This document shows, in pieces, positions 1 through 13,600 of a DNA stretch of 64,000 nt (positions within the stretch are counted from its first letter, which is position 1; every line of letters begins with the position of its first letter). Below the pieces are notes generated by a model, which saw only the letters and a program-made list of their open reading frames with translations, was not told the origin of the DNA and did not search any database. The stretch covers positions 17,730,501-17,794,500 of the forward strand of contig NC_087090.1 in NCBI RefSeq assembly GCF_963855985.1, read 5' to 3'. A program made the translations under genes and the position numbers. The stretch comes from Ostrinia nubilalis. Lineage: Eukaryota > Arthropoda > Insecta > Lepidoptera > Crambidae.

Positions 1-65
1 TGTCTCTCTTGCTCTTGTGTATTTAACCATGTCTTTGTATCGAATGGTAAAGGAGTTCTATTTAC

Positions 66-154
66 CTGCACCGGATTGCCGTAATGTCCCGGTAAGCACC
101 GCTCGCAATGTGGTCCAGTTGTGTTGTGTTGACATTCTCCACAAGGTCCATCCA
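66..154 (-). CDS. wb: wb exon: LE repeat after L4
   Basis: 89 nt, acceptor TTGTTTGTGCAG, donor GTAAAT; residues 691-720. C-G-E-C-Q-H-N-T-T-G-P-H-C-E-R-C-L-P-G-H-Y-G-N-P is a textbook LE module. The N-T-T is a likely N-glycosylation site. The gene continues past the left edge of the window. Confidence 0.92.
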
Positions 155-3100
155 CTGCACAAACAATAAGATAAATTGTATAGCAAATACATCCCGAATA
201 AGCGCATCTCCAAGAGTGATTTTGCACTATGCCTCAGAATATGTTTTTTACACAAAGGGCTACTGCTCTGACCATAGAACTAGGGAGACATTTTGATGTG
301 TCGAAAATATCTGGTGATGTAGGGTAAAAGTGGATGACATAAGATTTTTGCCTCAATTTAGACGAAGCGCTAGTATGAGCAAGCCTGTCCATCTCCGTGA
401 GTTTACAGTTTACAGGATTACTATTTGACAAGGCCTCACATACGAGCGAGCATTGACTCACGCACGCGTATTCTTGTGTATGATGGAAAAGAATGAAGAA
501 AATGGTGTACTAAATACTGTGCAGTATTTAACTGCCTAAATAATAATAAAAACACAGAATGTAGGTACTTTTTTAATTTGCCTGAAGACACTGAGAGGCA
601 AATAAGTAGTTAATATTCATGATAATTCATGCTAAATCATGTATTTCCTCCGCCATTTTCTGCAGTTTGGCACCTCACGTCACATCATTTTACCGAAGTC
701 AGCCCTATAGCTTCGGCGCAGTGCCGATCACTGACGTTTGTCAACAAAATGGTGCTTGACTCTTGAGACAGGCTAAATTACACCATATTGTTAATGACAT
801 TGAGCATACATTTTTTAAATACCTTCGCGAAGTAAAACTTCTGTACGTAGTACTTATTATTATTCTGTGGTATGAGGACTATCCATCTAGGCTTTATTGA
901 TTTAAGAGTAATCACATCACATTACCCTCAGTGCACGTAGCGTGTCCGTTGCACGCGCACGGCACGCACTCGATGCGCGGGCGCGCGGCCGGCGCGCGCT
1001 GCACGCGCACGTGGCCCCAGGCGCAGCGCGCGCACCACGCGCCGCCGTAGCCCGCCGGGCACGCGCACGTCTCGCGTGCTATGTCGGTGGATGAACTGCC
1101 GCGGATTTCCGCGCCTTCGAGGCGGACCTGGAACAGAGCAATCGTTTTAATTCTCCCTCAAAGAAGATCTGTGCAAGAACGAGCAAGTACTTATACGTGT
1201 AGGAGTTTGGTGTTTAAAGGTCTTCGAAATTGCTTTACTAACTGACATAGGCGTTAGAATAAAAATAATAGCGTGTACGACGGTTACGCCCGTTTTCACC
1301 ATCAATCCCTAATTTATAAGTGACCCCTATGGTAGAACATAATATGAATTTTGTTTTCATAGGGGTCACTTAAAAATTAGTCTCACGAACAGAAAGAAAT
1401 TGCTTGTACAATTATTTTCTTCACTATTTTTTTTAATCGTAACAGATCTACCTAAATAACTTGTGAGTCAAGTTGTTCAGCTTTTACAGAATACCATATT
1501 GCTATCGAATTATTTCGATACATTCTGAACCTTAGGTACATAAAAGGCCATTGGTAATTTTTGTTAACCATCTCTGATGGAAGACATCATTTTCCCACCT
1601 CGTCTTGGTCAAAGTGGAAGTGCGCCCTCAGCATGACAGCCTTCAAGTCCATGAGCACATCCATAAGCTGCACCCTCGAAGCAGGCTCCGAGGCCTCCTC
1701 GAAGGAGTACCAGTGGCCTTCCACCAGGGGCGCCACTATCTCCACCTGACCCGGCTGCCGCGACTGGTGCCCACAATTTTTTTACAGATTATTAGCAATT
1801 TGTATTGCACAAATTACTAATAGTCCCGTAAAGCCCCTTATGCTAAGCTAAATAAGCTTGTGTTACGAGTGGGCTCACCACAATAGTCGAGCGGCGGTGG
1901 GATTTGAACCCGCGTTCCTCAGATCTCGAGTCGGCCAGTCCGACCCATTCACCGTTCGGTTATCGTGGCATTCACCGTTCGGCTATTGTGGCATTCACCG
2001 TTCGGCTATCGTGGCATTCACCGTTCGGCTATCGTGGCATTCACCGTTCGGCTATTGTGGCATTCACCGTTCGGCTATCGTGGCATTCACCGTTCGGCTA
2101 TCGTGGCATTCACCGTTCGGCTATTGTGGCATTCACCGTTAGGCTATCGTGGCATTCACCGTTCGGCTATCGTGGCATTCACCGTTCGGCTATCGTGGTT
2201 ATAAATGAAACTTGGTGAGACCTTACCTCGTCCTGGTCGAAGTGGAAGTGCGCCCTCAGCATGACAGCCTTCAAGTCCATGAGCACGTCCATAAGCTGCA
2301 CCCTAGTAGCAGGCTCCGAGGCCTCCTCGAAGGAGTACCAGTGGCCCTCCACCAGGGGCGCCACGATCTCCACCTGCCCCGGCTGCTCGTGACTGGTGCC
2401 CACAATTTTTTTAAGATAATTAGCAATTTGTATTGCACAAATTACTAATAGTCCCGTTTGCCCCTCGTGTTAAGCTTGTGTTACGAGTGGGCTCAACACA
2501 ATAGACGAGCAGCGGTGAGATTCTAACCCGCGTTCCTCAGATCTCGAGTCGGCCAGTCCGACCCATTCACCGTTCGGCTATCGTGGTTATAAATGAAACT
2601 TGGTGAGACCTCACCTCATCCTAGTCGAAGTGGAAGTGCGCCCTCAGCATGACATCCTTCAAGTCCATCAGCACGTCCATGAGTTGCACCCTCGAGGCGG
2701 GCCCCGAGGCCTCCTCGAAGGAGTACCAGTGGCCCTCCACCAGGGGCGCGACGATCTCCACCTGCCCCGGCTGCTCGTGACTGGTGCCCACAATTTTTTT
2801 TAAAGATAATTAGCAATTTGTATTGTACAAATTACTAATAGTCCCGTTAGCCCCTTTGGTAAGCTAAATAAGCTTGTGTTACGAATGGGCTCACCACAAT
2901 AGTCGAGCGGCGGTGGGATTTGAACCCGCGTTCCTCAGATCTCGAGTCGGCCAGTCCGACCCATTCACCGTTCGGTTATCGTGGCATTCACCGTTCGGCT
3001 ATTGTGGCATTCACCGTTCGGCTATCGTGACATTCACCGTTCGGCTATTGTGGAATTCACCGTTCGGCTATCGTGGCATTCACCGTTCGGCTATTGTGGC

Positions 3101-6100
3101 ATTCACCGTTTGGCTATCGTGGCATTCACCGTTCGGCTATTGTGGCATTCACCGTTCGGCTATCGTGGTTATAAATGAAACTTGGTGAGACCTCACCTCG
3201 TCCTGGTCGAAGTGGAAGTGCGCCCTCAGCATGACAGCCCTCAAGTCCATGAGCACGTCCATAAGCTGCACCCTGGAGGCAGGCTCCGAGGCCTCCTCTA
3301 AGGAGTACCAGTGGCCCTCCACCAGGGGCGCCACTATCTCCACCTGCCCCGGCTGCTCGTGACTGGTGTTGGCGAACGCTAGTTTTGTACCATCTGTAAA
3401 AAAGTCGTAATAAATTAGGAGTTATACAAAACAGACACTTTTAGGTATAACAGTACTTTTATTATTCTGTGGTATTACTTGTATTTAAAATTTGTAAAAA
3501 TATTAAAATTAAATAACGTCCTAGAATCTAGCACCACGTTGGGCGCCAAATTAAGTATTAAGTTTTTTAGTCTGTCCAGCAGATATCTGTTACATTCATA
3601 GTTTTATTTTTGTGTGTCTTTCAATAGTGTAGGTGAGTCTCCAGTATAAGATCTTTAAACCATTTCAATTTGTCCGACATTATAATTACAATGAGTAGGC
3701 GTAAAGTTCATCACTGCGTGTTCTTTGAAACTCAAACATCTTTTTATTTATGGCACGTTCTGATAGATAATGATCTGCTACCTTTGCCGAAACATCGAGG
3801 CCAATCAGTCAGAACACCACGTTGGGCGCCAACTTCTACCACCATTTTTTTAAATTCACAACTGAAGAAAAATCTTTGTATTCATGGCACGTTCTGATAG
3901 ATAATGATCTGCTACCTTTGCCGAAACATCGAGGCCAGTCAATCAGAACACCACGTTGGGCGCCAACTTCTACCACCATTTTTTTTAATTCACAACTGAA
4001 GAAACACCTTTGTATTCATGGCACGTTCTGATAGATAATGATCTGCTACCTTTGCCGAATCATCGAGGCCAGTCAGTCAGAACACCACGTTGGGCGCCAA
4101 CTTCTACCACCATTTTTTTTAATTCACAACTGAAGAAATATTTTTGTATTCATGTCACGTTCTGATAGATAATGATCTGCTACCTTTGCCGAAACATCGA
4201 GGCCAGTCAGTCAGAACAGCACGTTGGGCGCCAACTTTTACCACCATATTTTTTTAAATCCTAACATATGTATCCTTCTTTACTAACTTACCAGCAGCAA
4301 CGAGTATGACGTCAGGCCCAACGGTGGGGTTGCCCCCCGTGTCGCCCCGCACCACCCCCCAGAACATAATAGCGCAACTCACATCTTTTCATTAGTAAAC
4401 ACCACGTTGGGCGCCAACTTTAAACATCATATTTTTTAAATTCTTAACTTAAGTATTTTTCTATGTTATCTTACCAGCAGCAATCAATATGACGTCAGGC
4501 CCAACGGTGGGGTTTCCCCCCGTGTCGCCCCGCACCACCCCCCAAAACATAGTGGCGCGAAGCTCCGCCCCATACGACGAGAGTTGTTCCCCGCCCCACG
4601 ACTGTGTGATCCAGTAGTATAGCTCCCAGCCTTCTACCTGAAAATCAATAACAGAGTATAGTTTGTAAAAGTAGTGTGTATGTTGATACTTTAAGCACAG
4701 AATAATAATAAGTACTACGTACAGAAGTTTTACTTCGCGAAGGTATTTAAAAAAATGTATGCTCAATGTCATTAACAATATGGTGTAATTTAGCCTGTCT
4801 CAAGAGTCAAGCACCATTTTGTTGACAAACGTCAGTGATCGGCACTGCGCCGAAGCTATAGGGCTGACTTCGGTAAAATGATGTGACGTGAGGAGCCAAA
4901 CTGCGGAAAATGGCGGAGGAAATACATGATTTAGCATGAATTGTCATGAATAATATTAACTACTTATTTACCTCTCAGTGTCTTGAGGCAACTTAAAAAA
5001 GTACATTGTGTTTTTATTATTATTTAGGCAGTTAAATACTGCACAGTATTAAGTACACCATTTTCTTTATTTTCTTCCATCATACACAAGAATACGCGTG
5101 CGTGAGTCAATGTTCGCTCGTATGTGAGGCCTTGTCGAATAGTATCCTGTAGGTGGGCCATCGTGCGTGTTTTGTTTTCGATGTAAACTCGCGGAGATGA
5201 ACAGGCCTGCTTTAAGGCTTTAATGAGTACTAGTTTAATTAAAAAGTTTGATTAAGTATCGGTCCGTTTAACTTTAGTTTATCCTTGATCTTGACTGTTA
5301 AGTTAAGGCAGCGGTTCTAAAGCGAGGTTTGGACCAGTAATAAGCCTTTGCAACCTGTTTACTATAGTGTAAATAGTCTATGCCAAACCAACTTCTGTAA
5401 GTTTTATTGCTAGTTCAAACCTTTGGCACCGCTCCCATGCCTAGGATAATATGATGAGCTCAAGTCAGGACGAAATTTAACTCAAAAGAGCGTAAAGGAA
5501 ATTAACCTTAGGTTTTCCCTGATGCAACTGTGCCGAAAAAATCATATAAAAGTTGACTTCTTACCTCGTAACTAATGAGAAAGGGTTTCCCATGGTCATC
5601 GATGGAGGGCTCCAGGGTCTCATTTGCCATAATGTCGCTAATCAGCCAAGCTTCTCCCATAGGTAAGATTACCTGTAAAATGTAGGTAAACAAAAGTTGA
5701 CCTGATAGTTACAGGTGCTAAGTGAATGTGACTCATACAGTACTGTGATTATGAATCATAATTTGATATGATTAAATAAGTTTATCTGAAATTAATTATT
5801 AAAAGTCACTATAAAAGTTTTGATCAGATTATTTTTATTGCCTAAATAAGAATTACCTATTTGAAGACTTGGCTATCATCATGTGACTAAAATTGTTTAT
5901 TAGTTAGTCGCGATAATATTTTCAATGAGGGTTTTCGCGTATGAAAAATCCGCCAGATGGCAATACGTAGACGCAAGGTCCAAATGCTTCATGATTGGTT
6001 ATTTTTGACATGACATTGACAGATATGTCAAAATCCACCGATCACGCAGCAGTCAGACCCCACATCTACGTCCCGAAACTACACCCACGTAATTCAATCT

Positions 6101-7632
6101 CATTGAAATTGGGCAGGTTTGAACCACAGTAGATAAATTAAACAGTACGGAAGCTTCATACAAACGGTCGAAATCAGACTCACGCACACAGACGCACGCT
6201 TTACACGAGCTCTAAGCGAACCTCGCAGTCCATCCGTCGCGAGTGTCGCGCGCGTTGTGTTTTAAATAATAATTTTATTGCATGCACTGTCCGCTGTATT
6301 TTTAAAAACATGCCACAAGTGAATTGCGTAGTATTACTATACGGTTATACGGCTATACGGCTGATTGAACTAGGCATCTTCAAAACCAGAACTTTCATTT
6401 TTTAAACTTTGTAATAATTCTGAATTCTAAAAATGATTAAATATTACTTTTTAAATAAAGTGCTTCCATCTGATTTTGTAATAGTTCTTTTTAAATTACT
6501 ACGTAATGACGCTTTTTAACAATTGTTCTATTTGATTAAGTAATTTGCTCCGTACGCTTTTGTACTAAGTGATGAACTGTATTTAAAATGAGGCAAGGCA
6601 ATATGTATGTGAAAGTAAGTATTAGGTATTTTATTTATGATAATAGATCTTCTACCGGCCTCTAATAATACTTAATCAATTTATTCGATTATGTATTCGA
6701 TCATTATAGAACCTAATTAACGTTTTATTTTTTTGTTAACTACTTAGTCAATTAATTTATTCCATTAGGTATTTGATAATTAAAAAACCTAAATAAACGT
6801 TTTAATAAATAAGTAAGTAAGAACCTTATTATTTTATAAAAATTAAGAGTGCCAACCCTAACACTCGGTTGAAGTGTAGGTATTTAACTCGCCGAAAGGG
6901 CTAAGTTTCCGTACTGCTTTAGCTCATATATATATACTGTGTTTGAACACTAATCTCTCTCTAACAACAAAATTAAAGTATTTATCTTTACCTATCCTAA
7001 AAGTTATGTATAATATTATTAATTGAAGGACGGAAGTTGTATAAATCAATTGTCATGTGAGTGACTAACCCAGATTCGAACCGCACCGTCCGCTAAACTA
7101 AGTGGAACTCCTTTGAAACACAAGACTATTGAATTTATAAAGGGTTAACATGATCATATTTATACAACGTGCTCTTTTTGATTTCCTGGAACTCTAGGGT
7201 ATTAACAAGACCACTTCAAAGAATGGAATGGCATTACATTTTTTGTTAATACAACAATTTTTTTCGACTTATTTTTTAATACGAAATTATTTAAAAACTT
7301 TATTTTTCACTGAAATAATTCATAATTTACATACACTTATCAATAAAAAGTCTGCACAAAAAAACTAGGTGACAATTTTGAAAAAAAAAACTAGATTGAT
7401 TATACTTACTATAATCTAAATCAACTAGGTATCTTCTAAATCTAGAATCCACAATATCTTCAAAAATATGCTTTTAGAAACACATATTCCTAAGACTCTT
7501 TAACTAATTTTTATCTATACTTATAATAAATCTGTAGAGAGGTCAATTCTGTACATTAAGTATATTTTCAAAATAACTATCAGGGGGTGATTAGTGATCG
7601 ATACTGATGCCAAAAATGCAATCAGTAAAATT

Positions 7633-7673
<41 letters not shown>

Positions 7674-10600
7674 ATGTTCCTTATAGAAACAAAAACTACT
7701 GGACGGATTTTAACGAAACTTGGTACAATTATTCTTCATACTCCTGGGCAGGTTATAGGATACTTAGGAATTCCCACGGGAATGGGAATTAGCGGGAAAA
7801 TCGTTTTGTATGAAAAATCTGAACCGCTTAAGTTAGACGCTTGAAATTTGGCATGCAGGTACCTTAGTAAACTTAAAGCTTAGTTACAACAGGATATTGC
7901 AAAATTCCCACGGGAACGGGAGTTAGCGGGAAGAAACATTTGTATGAAAAATCTAAACCGCTTAAGTTAGACGCTTGAAATTTGGCATGCAGGTACCTTA
8001 GTAAACTTAAAGCTTAGTTACAACAGGATATTGCAAAATTCCCACGGGAACGGGAGTTAGCGGGAAGAAACATTTGTATGAAAAATCTAAACCGCTTAAG
8101 TTAGACGCTTGAAATTTGGCATGCAGGTACCTTAGTAAACTTAAAGCTTAGTTACAACAGGATATTGCAAAATTCCCACGGGAACGGGAGTTAGCGGAAA
8201 AAAACATTTGTATGAAAAAATCTAAACCGCGTAAGAGAGATGAAGGGGGTAAAACGGGATCCACGCGTACGAAGTCGCGGGCGGCCGCTAGTTTATAGAA
8301 TATACCCCTAAAATTTCCGGAAAACAAAAAGAGCACGTTGTATTTAAAAAAGTATAAAACAGAACTCACATCTCTAGGCGGATCGCCGGTATCATGCGCA
8401 GGCGCACACGCATCGGCTACGTGCGCGCAGTAACAAGGCGCGCAGCGCGGGCCCGCCCAGAAGTGCCCCGCCGCGCACGCGTCGCAGCGTTCGCCCACCA
8501 CGTTCGCCTGGGGAGAAGGGGGAGTAATGCATCAATGGTACTACGGGCACAGAATAATAATAAGTACTACGTACAGAAGTTTTACTTCGCGAAGGTATTT
8601 AAAAAAATGTATGCTCAATGTCATTAACAATATGGTGTAATTTAGCCTGTGTCAAGAGTCAAGCACCATTTTGTTGACAAACGTCAGTGATCGGCACTGC
8701 GCCGAAGCTATAGATGACCCACGCTGAACTGTCCCACCAAACTCAATGACAGGGGGGCGCTACCATCGTTCAACTATATGGTTTCCATTATGGCAAAAAT
8801 CGGAACCAGCGATCCGGTATTGACGGTGGATCCGGTATCCACTGTCAATCCGGTCCAGCGATCCGGTATCCACTGTCAATGTCATGCATAGGACAGTTCA
8901 GTATTTTGGAACTATATAGGGCTGACTTCGGTAAAATGATGTGACGTGAGGTGCTGAAACTGCGGAAAATGGCGGAGGAAATACATGATTTAGCATGAAT
9001 TATCATGAATAATATTAACTACTTATTTACCTCTCAGTATCTTGAGGCAACTTAAAAAAGTACATTCTGTGTTTTTATTATTATTTAGGCAGTTAAATAC
9101 TGTACAAAATTTAGTACACCATTTTCTTTATTTTCTTCCATCATACACAAGAATACGCGTGCGTGAGTCAATGTTCGCTCGTATGTGAGGCCTTGTCGAA
9201 TAGTATCCTGTAGGTGGGCCATCGTGCGTGTTTTGTTTTCGATGTAAACTCGCGGAGATGAACAGGCCTGGTACGGGTAACATAGCTTAAGGCACAAACG
9301 ATCATCATCATAAGGCTCATCAGGCTATACCACAACTTATAGGTATAAGGTATACTTCAAAAATAAGTTTTCATTGAAAATTCAACCAATCACAAGTTTC
9401 AATATAAATGATTGAATTAGCCATAATTACAATTGAAGCTAAGAGTACCTAGGGCTAGCACTTGGTAGCCTGATGCCCGTTTTCACCATCAATCCCTAAT
9501 TTTTAGTGACCCCTATGGTAACATATAACAGGCATTTTGTTTTCATAGAGGTCACTTAAAAATTGGGGATTGATGGTGAAAACGGGCATGAGTCTTTTTA
9601 AACCTCCAAGTCCAAATTCATTCGGTATTTTTACAACATGAAAAAATGGTTATTCTGTCATACTCTCAAGGTATGTAAACCAAACCTAGAATCGCTGAAA
9701 AGGACAAAAAGTACTTTTTAGAACGGTATCTACTCGATCCTCACCTTACATTCGCAGACATCGTCACAGACGCGACTAGGGTCCACAATCCCCCTCGGGT
9801 CGCACTTGCACACCGGGGCGGGTGGCTCCTGGCACGCAGGGAAAACAGCCGTCGGGTCCTCGCACGCGTCGCACGATACACCCGCGAAGCCTTCGTGGCA
9901 CGTGCAGGTTGGCCGCAGGTGTTTACGGTCCCAGGTGCATGTCCCTGGAAAATTAAGACAAAATATTCTTTGTAGGCATATGGAAGAGAGTAATTTGAGT
10001 GAAAAATCATCATGTTCTTAGAAGACAAAACCCTTTTAGACTTACTATCTCAGGTTTTACAATGTAACTTGCAAAATTATTATGTAAAGTACTGCTTGAG
10101 ATATTTATATTTTATGTTGGATCATTTTAGCGTTATCTACCCATGACTAAGTAATATAGGTAATGGTACTCACCATCAGAGCCTTCAGGATCGCAGTCAC
10201 AAGGCAGACAAGGTCCATCAGGCAAGATATTGTAGAACCCGGGCAGGCATCGGTCGCATAGTGGTCCAGCTCGGTTTTCCTAGAAGCAACCACAAAAGGG
10301 CTATCTATAGTAACTGTAGCACTGCTGCTAATAATAATCCTGCTGCAATGCAATAGCCTCCACTCCAGAACCTTGCTGCCTCATCGGCCGTCAGTTCTGC
10401 GTACTATGTGCCCTGGCGATTGCCACATGCTTGCTTCGTCGGGCTACGTCAGCGACTTTAGTTCGTTTACGGATCTCCTCATTTCTAATTCGATCTCGTG
10501 AACAACCCCAACTCACCGCTCACTCACGCACTCACTCCGCTTTGCAATGGAGGGAAGTCGAACCTTAATTCTGAACTCCTCCTATGTTCTTCTTATTAAT

Positions 10601-13600
10601 TTCGTTGCAGGTCCAATGACAGTTTAACTTTCCCCCGTGACAAACTCGACCTTCATTGGTTGGGTTTTTATGGCGGTCAAGCTGTAGATCCTGGCTACAC
10701 AGGAGTTGCAGTGGTGGAAACGAGACAACCCACCACCACCCATGGCCATACCAACCTTGCGGTTATACTGGCCGAATCGTGGGAGGAGTGCGCGGAATTG
10801 CGGCTGCCTAGGGCAGATTGCACTCCTGGCACTGGTGGAAACGAGAGGTGGGAATAGTCCCGTAAACCCCAACTCACCGTGCAGTTGACGCACAGCAAGT
10901 CGCCGGCGTCGTCGACGCACGCGCCGCGCTCGCCGCACGCGCAGCCCGCCGCGCACGCCGCGTGCGGTCTCCACGCGCCGCCCGAGCAGCAGCGCTGGCA
11001 GTGGTTGCCGCACGTGTCGTGCTCGCAGTCGCATTTGGCCCCCTGAAAGAATAAATAAAGATATTATATTACTTAGACAAGGACCTTTACCGGAACAGGA
11101 CCTCTGCAATTCATTCATGACCAGCGCCTTCCTGCAACCTTTATCTGTCCACCACTGTAGGCCATCTGTCCACCTGAGGGTGGGCGAGAGAGAGACGTCA
11201 CACACTGCGCTTGCTAGTACGTAGTCTCTCCATTCCAGAATATTTAACTGCCAGTAATTCTGCATGCCCTGCCTATTGCCACTTCAGTTCAGCTTGCTAA
11301 TACGTCGAGCTATGTCCGTGACTTTAGTTTGTTTACGGATTTAGGCTGGGTTGCACCATCTTATTTTTACTTTAACAGACGTCGAAAATCTGTCAAACTC
11401 CATACAATAAACTCCGATGATCGTGAAAGTTACGGTCACAAAAATAAATGAACTCTTTAATTTAGGAATAAAAGCAACAAACCTCATGATTAACATTGCA
11501 GTGCGCGGCATGCCCGTGGCATAAACAACGCGCAGCCAACGTGAGCGCGCGCACAGTGTAGTACTGCTGGCGCGCGGACGCCGCGTGCGCAGCGCGGAAT
11601 GACACACGCACGCGCCGCGCCGCCACGCCCTCGCCCAGGCCCACGTGCATCTGGGAACATAGAATAAATCCCAAAGTGTCAATAATAATTGTTAGTTTTG
11701 AGAAGAAGAATTTTAATTCCCGTTAATCCCTTGTCCACAGCTGGATAAAGGTTTTCCCCAACTCCCCAAGGATCCGAACCTCGGCTCTCGGTTCGGCCAG
11801 TCCAACACCTTCTGCACCATTCGGCTATAATGTCGCACAAACTTCAGCTTCATTGGTAAGTCATGTGCTACTACATTAAATGCGCACAGCCAAGGAGTGG
11901 TATTACTGGTGAACCTATGAATCCAATATGACAAAAAAACTCAAAAATTAATACTCATCCAAACGTGAAAGAGCCTAACAAAGTAACAAATCATCAACAT
12001 ATTTTATCAAACGAAATTGAATGATTGCTATTAGTGACTCATTGATTGAGAAAGATTTATCGACTATCTATCTATGACTGTGAGTCATATAGATGCAATA
12101 TTGATTTTCTAATACATTAACGTATAAAACTAACAACTTATCATCAACCCACCTCCCCACTCTCAAGTGGCTTCTGACTCACGAACTGCGTGGAGCAGGC
12201 TGGCTTATCAGCTCTGTTGATCCTCTTGGCCGCTCTTTTCCACTTGGTGCCCCTCGCTTTCCGTCTTCGTCTCTCTGGCCTGAGGTCCCAGAGCTTCCGG
12301 CAGTGGTCCCGGTCCCCGAAGGCGCGGACCAGGCGCCAGTCCTCGTTGGTCTCCGAGGGGGAAACCTCAAGGGACCACGCAAAGGGGCGGGGGGAGGGAC
12401 CCGCTTTGATGATGACGTGGAGGAGCTCCATTTTCTGAAAAAGGGAAAATGGAAATTAGATCTAATTGTTCGGTATTGATTCACTAAAAGTTAATCTTTA
12501 GCTTGTTCGTCTACCTAGTAAAATAATTTAGAGAGGCTACAATGAGTAAAAATCCCTATCAGAGAGTATCAGCATCTCAAACAAAACGAATAATTTTCCT
12601 TCGTAACTTGACATTTTCAGGTCCTTGACATTTACTTTCACGCTGATAGTAACATATTTTATCTCCCAAAATAATCTATCGTAGATAATATTGATGAAAG
12701 TTTACACGTTTGATCAACGATGAATCACCTTACAATAATGTAATCAACATAGAGATACAATTTGAATATCTGTCGGTGGTAAACTCATTCATTTATTTAC
12801 TTGGTTTCTGAGCAGAGCAAGACCGACATTTATCCTAAAAAGGAACTAAGAAATCGAAATCATCCATCCGTAGAGCACGTTAAAAATAGCATATGTACCC
12901 AGGCTGCAACAAGAAAGGTGTGACATTCGTTAAGCACAGTGCTATTAAGCGCTGATAAATCAAACTTCTCGCCTGCTGTTTTGTATGTATCCTAAAATCG
13001 CTAATTTGTCCGTACCAGCGCGGGCGCACGCTAACAAACAACAAGGCTGCGCGCGATAACGACCTAACATATTTCAAATCGTCAGCGTCCATTCCCGGTG
13101 GGGCAAAAACTGCGCCCGCGCGGATGGCTCGCGTGCTAGCCAGTAGGGTTGTTACGCCGGAGATATGGTAAAAGTCAAATAAGGTCTGAGCCTGAGGATA
13201 TGACTGAACTTGCGTTCAGGGGTGACCCTTTCAAACATTGATTTCTATTGTGGCGTTCACGGTCACAAAAATGTGACAGCTACTGAATGGTCTCCATGTT
13301 GAGAACCGAAGAAAAGCGGAACGGACTAAATCTCGGAAAATGTAGTGTAGGATGCCCCCCAGCTCAATAAACTTAGCTGGCAGTGGCTGGATGAAATAAA
13401 TATGTGTTACTCGGCGCTCCTTGGCTTCCGTACAGCAATTGCTGATGATGAGGATTAGAAACTTGATATGTAAGGTGCAGCAGTGTCTGAATGCAAAAAA
13501 ATTGGAGAGCATGTTCTTTTGGTGCTGCTTGACTACGACCAACAACAACGTAGCTTGATATTTTGTAGCAGCAACTTTTAAACCTACAGGTCTGGAGAAC

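Larger units (their letters stand above)
8548..9270 (-). repeat. Dispersed element 'cacagaataataat', copy 3, with nested insertion
   Basis: Same family as 4696-5209, same orientation, lengthened by about 213 bp at 8713-8925. The rest aligns closely, with the 45-codon ORF at 9085-9222. Confidence 0.87.

Noticed and set aside
1946..3168. CRISPR-like array
   Set aside because: Units are directly contiguous with no spacers, and the genome is eukaryotic.
1858..3188. Long plus-strand ORFs of H-S-P-F-G-Y-R-G type repeats
   Set aside because: They are translations of the 23-bp minisatellite, which has no stops in the plus-strand frames; there is no start context, splice signal or protein family.
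1599..3393. Mutually exclusive alternative exons
   Set aside because: Copies A-C lack acceptors and two have coding lesions; a functional alternative-exon cluster would keep both splice sites.
10624..11265. 213-codon minus-strand ORF
   Set aside because: Most of it runs through a wb LE exon in the wrong frame and through LINE remnants; the frame with regular cysteines is the true one.
12179..12484. 101-codon ORF overlapping the LN exon
   Set aside because: Alternative frame of the exon at 12153-12434; it lacks LN motifs.
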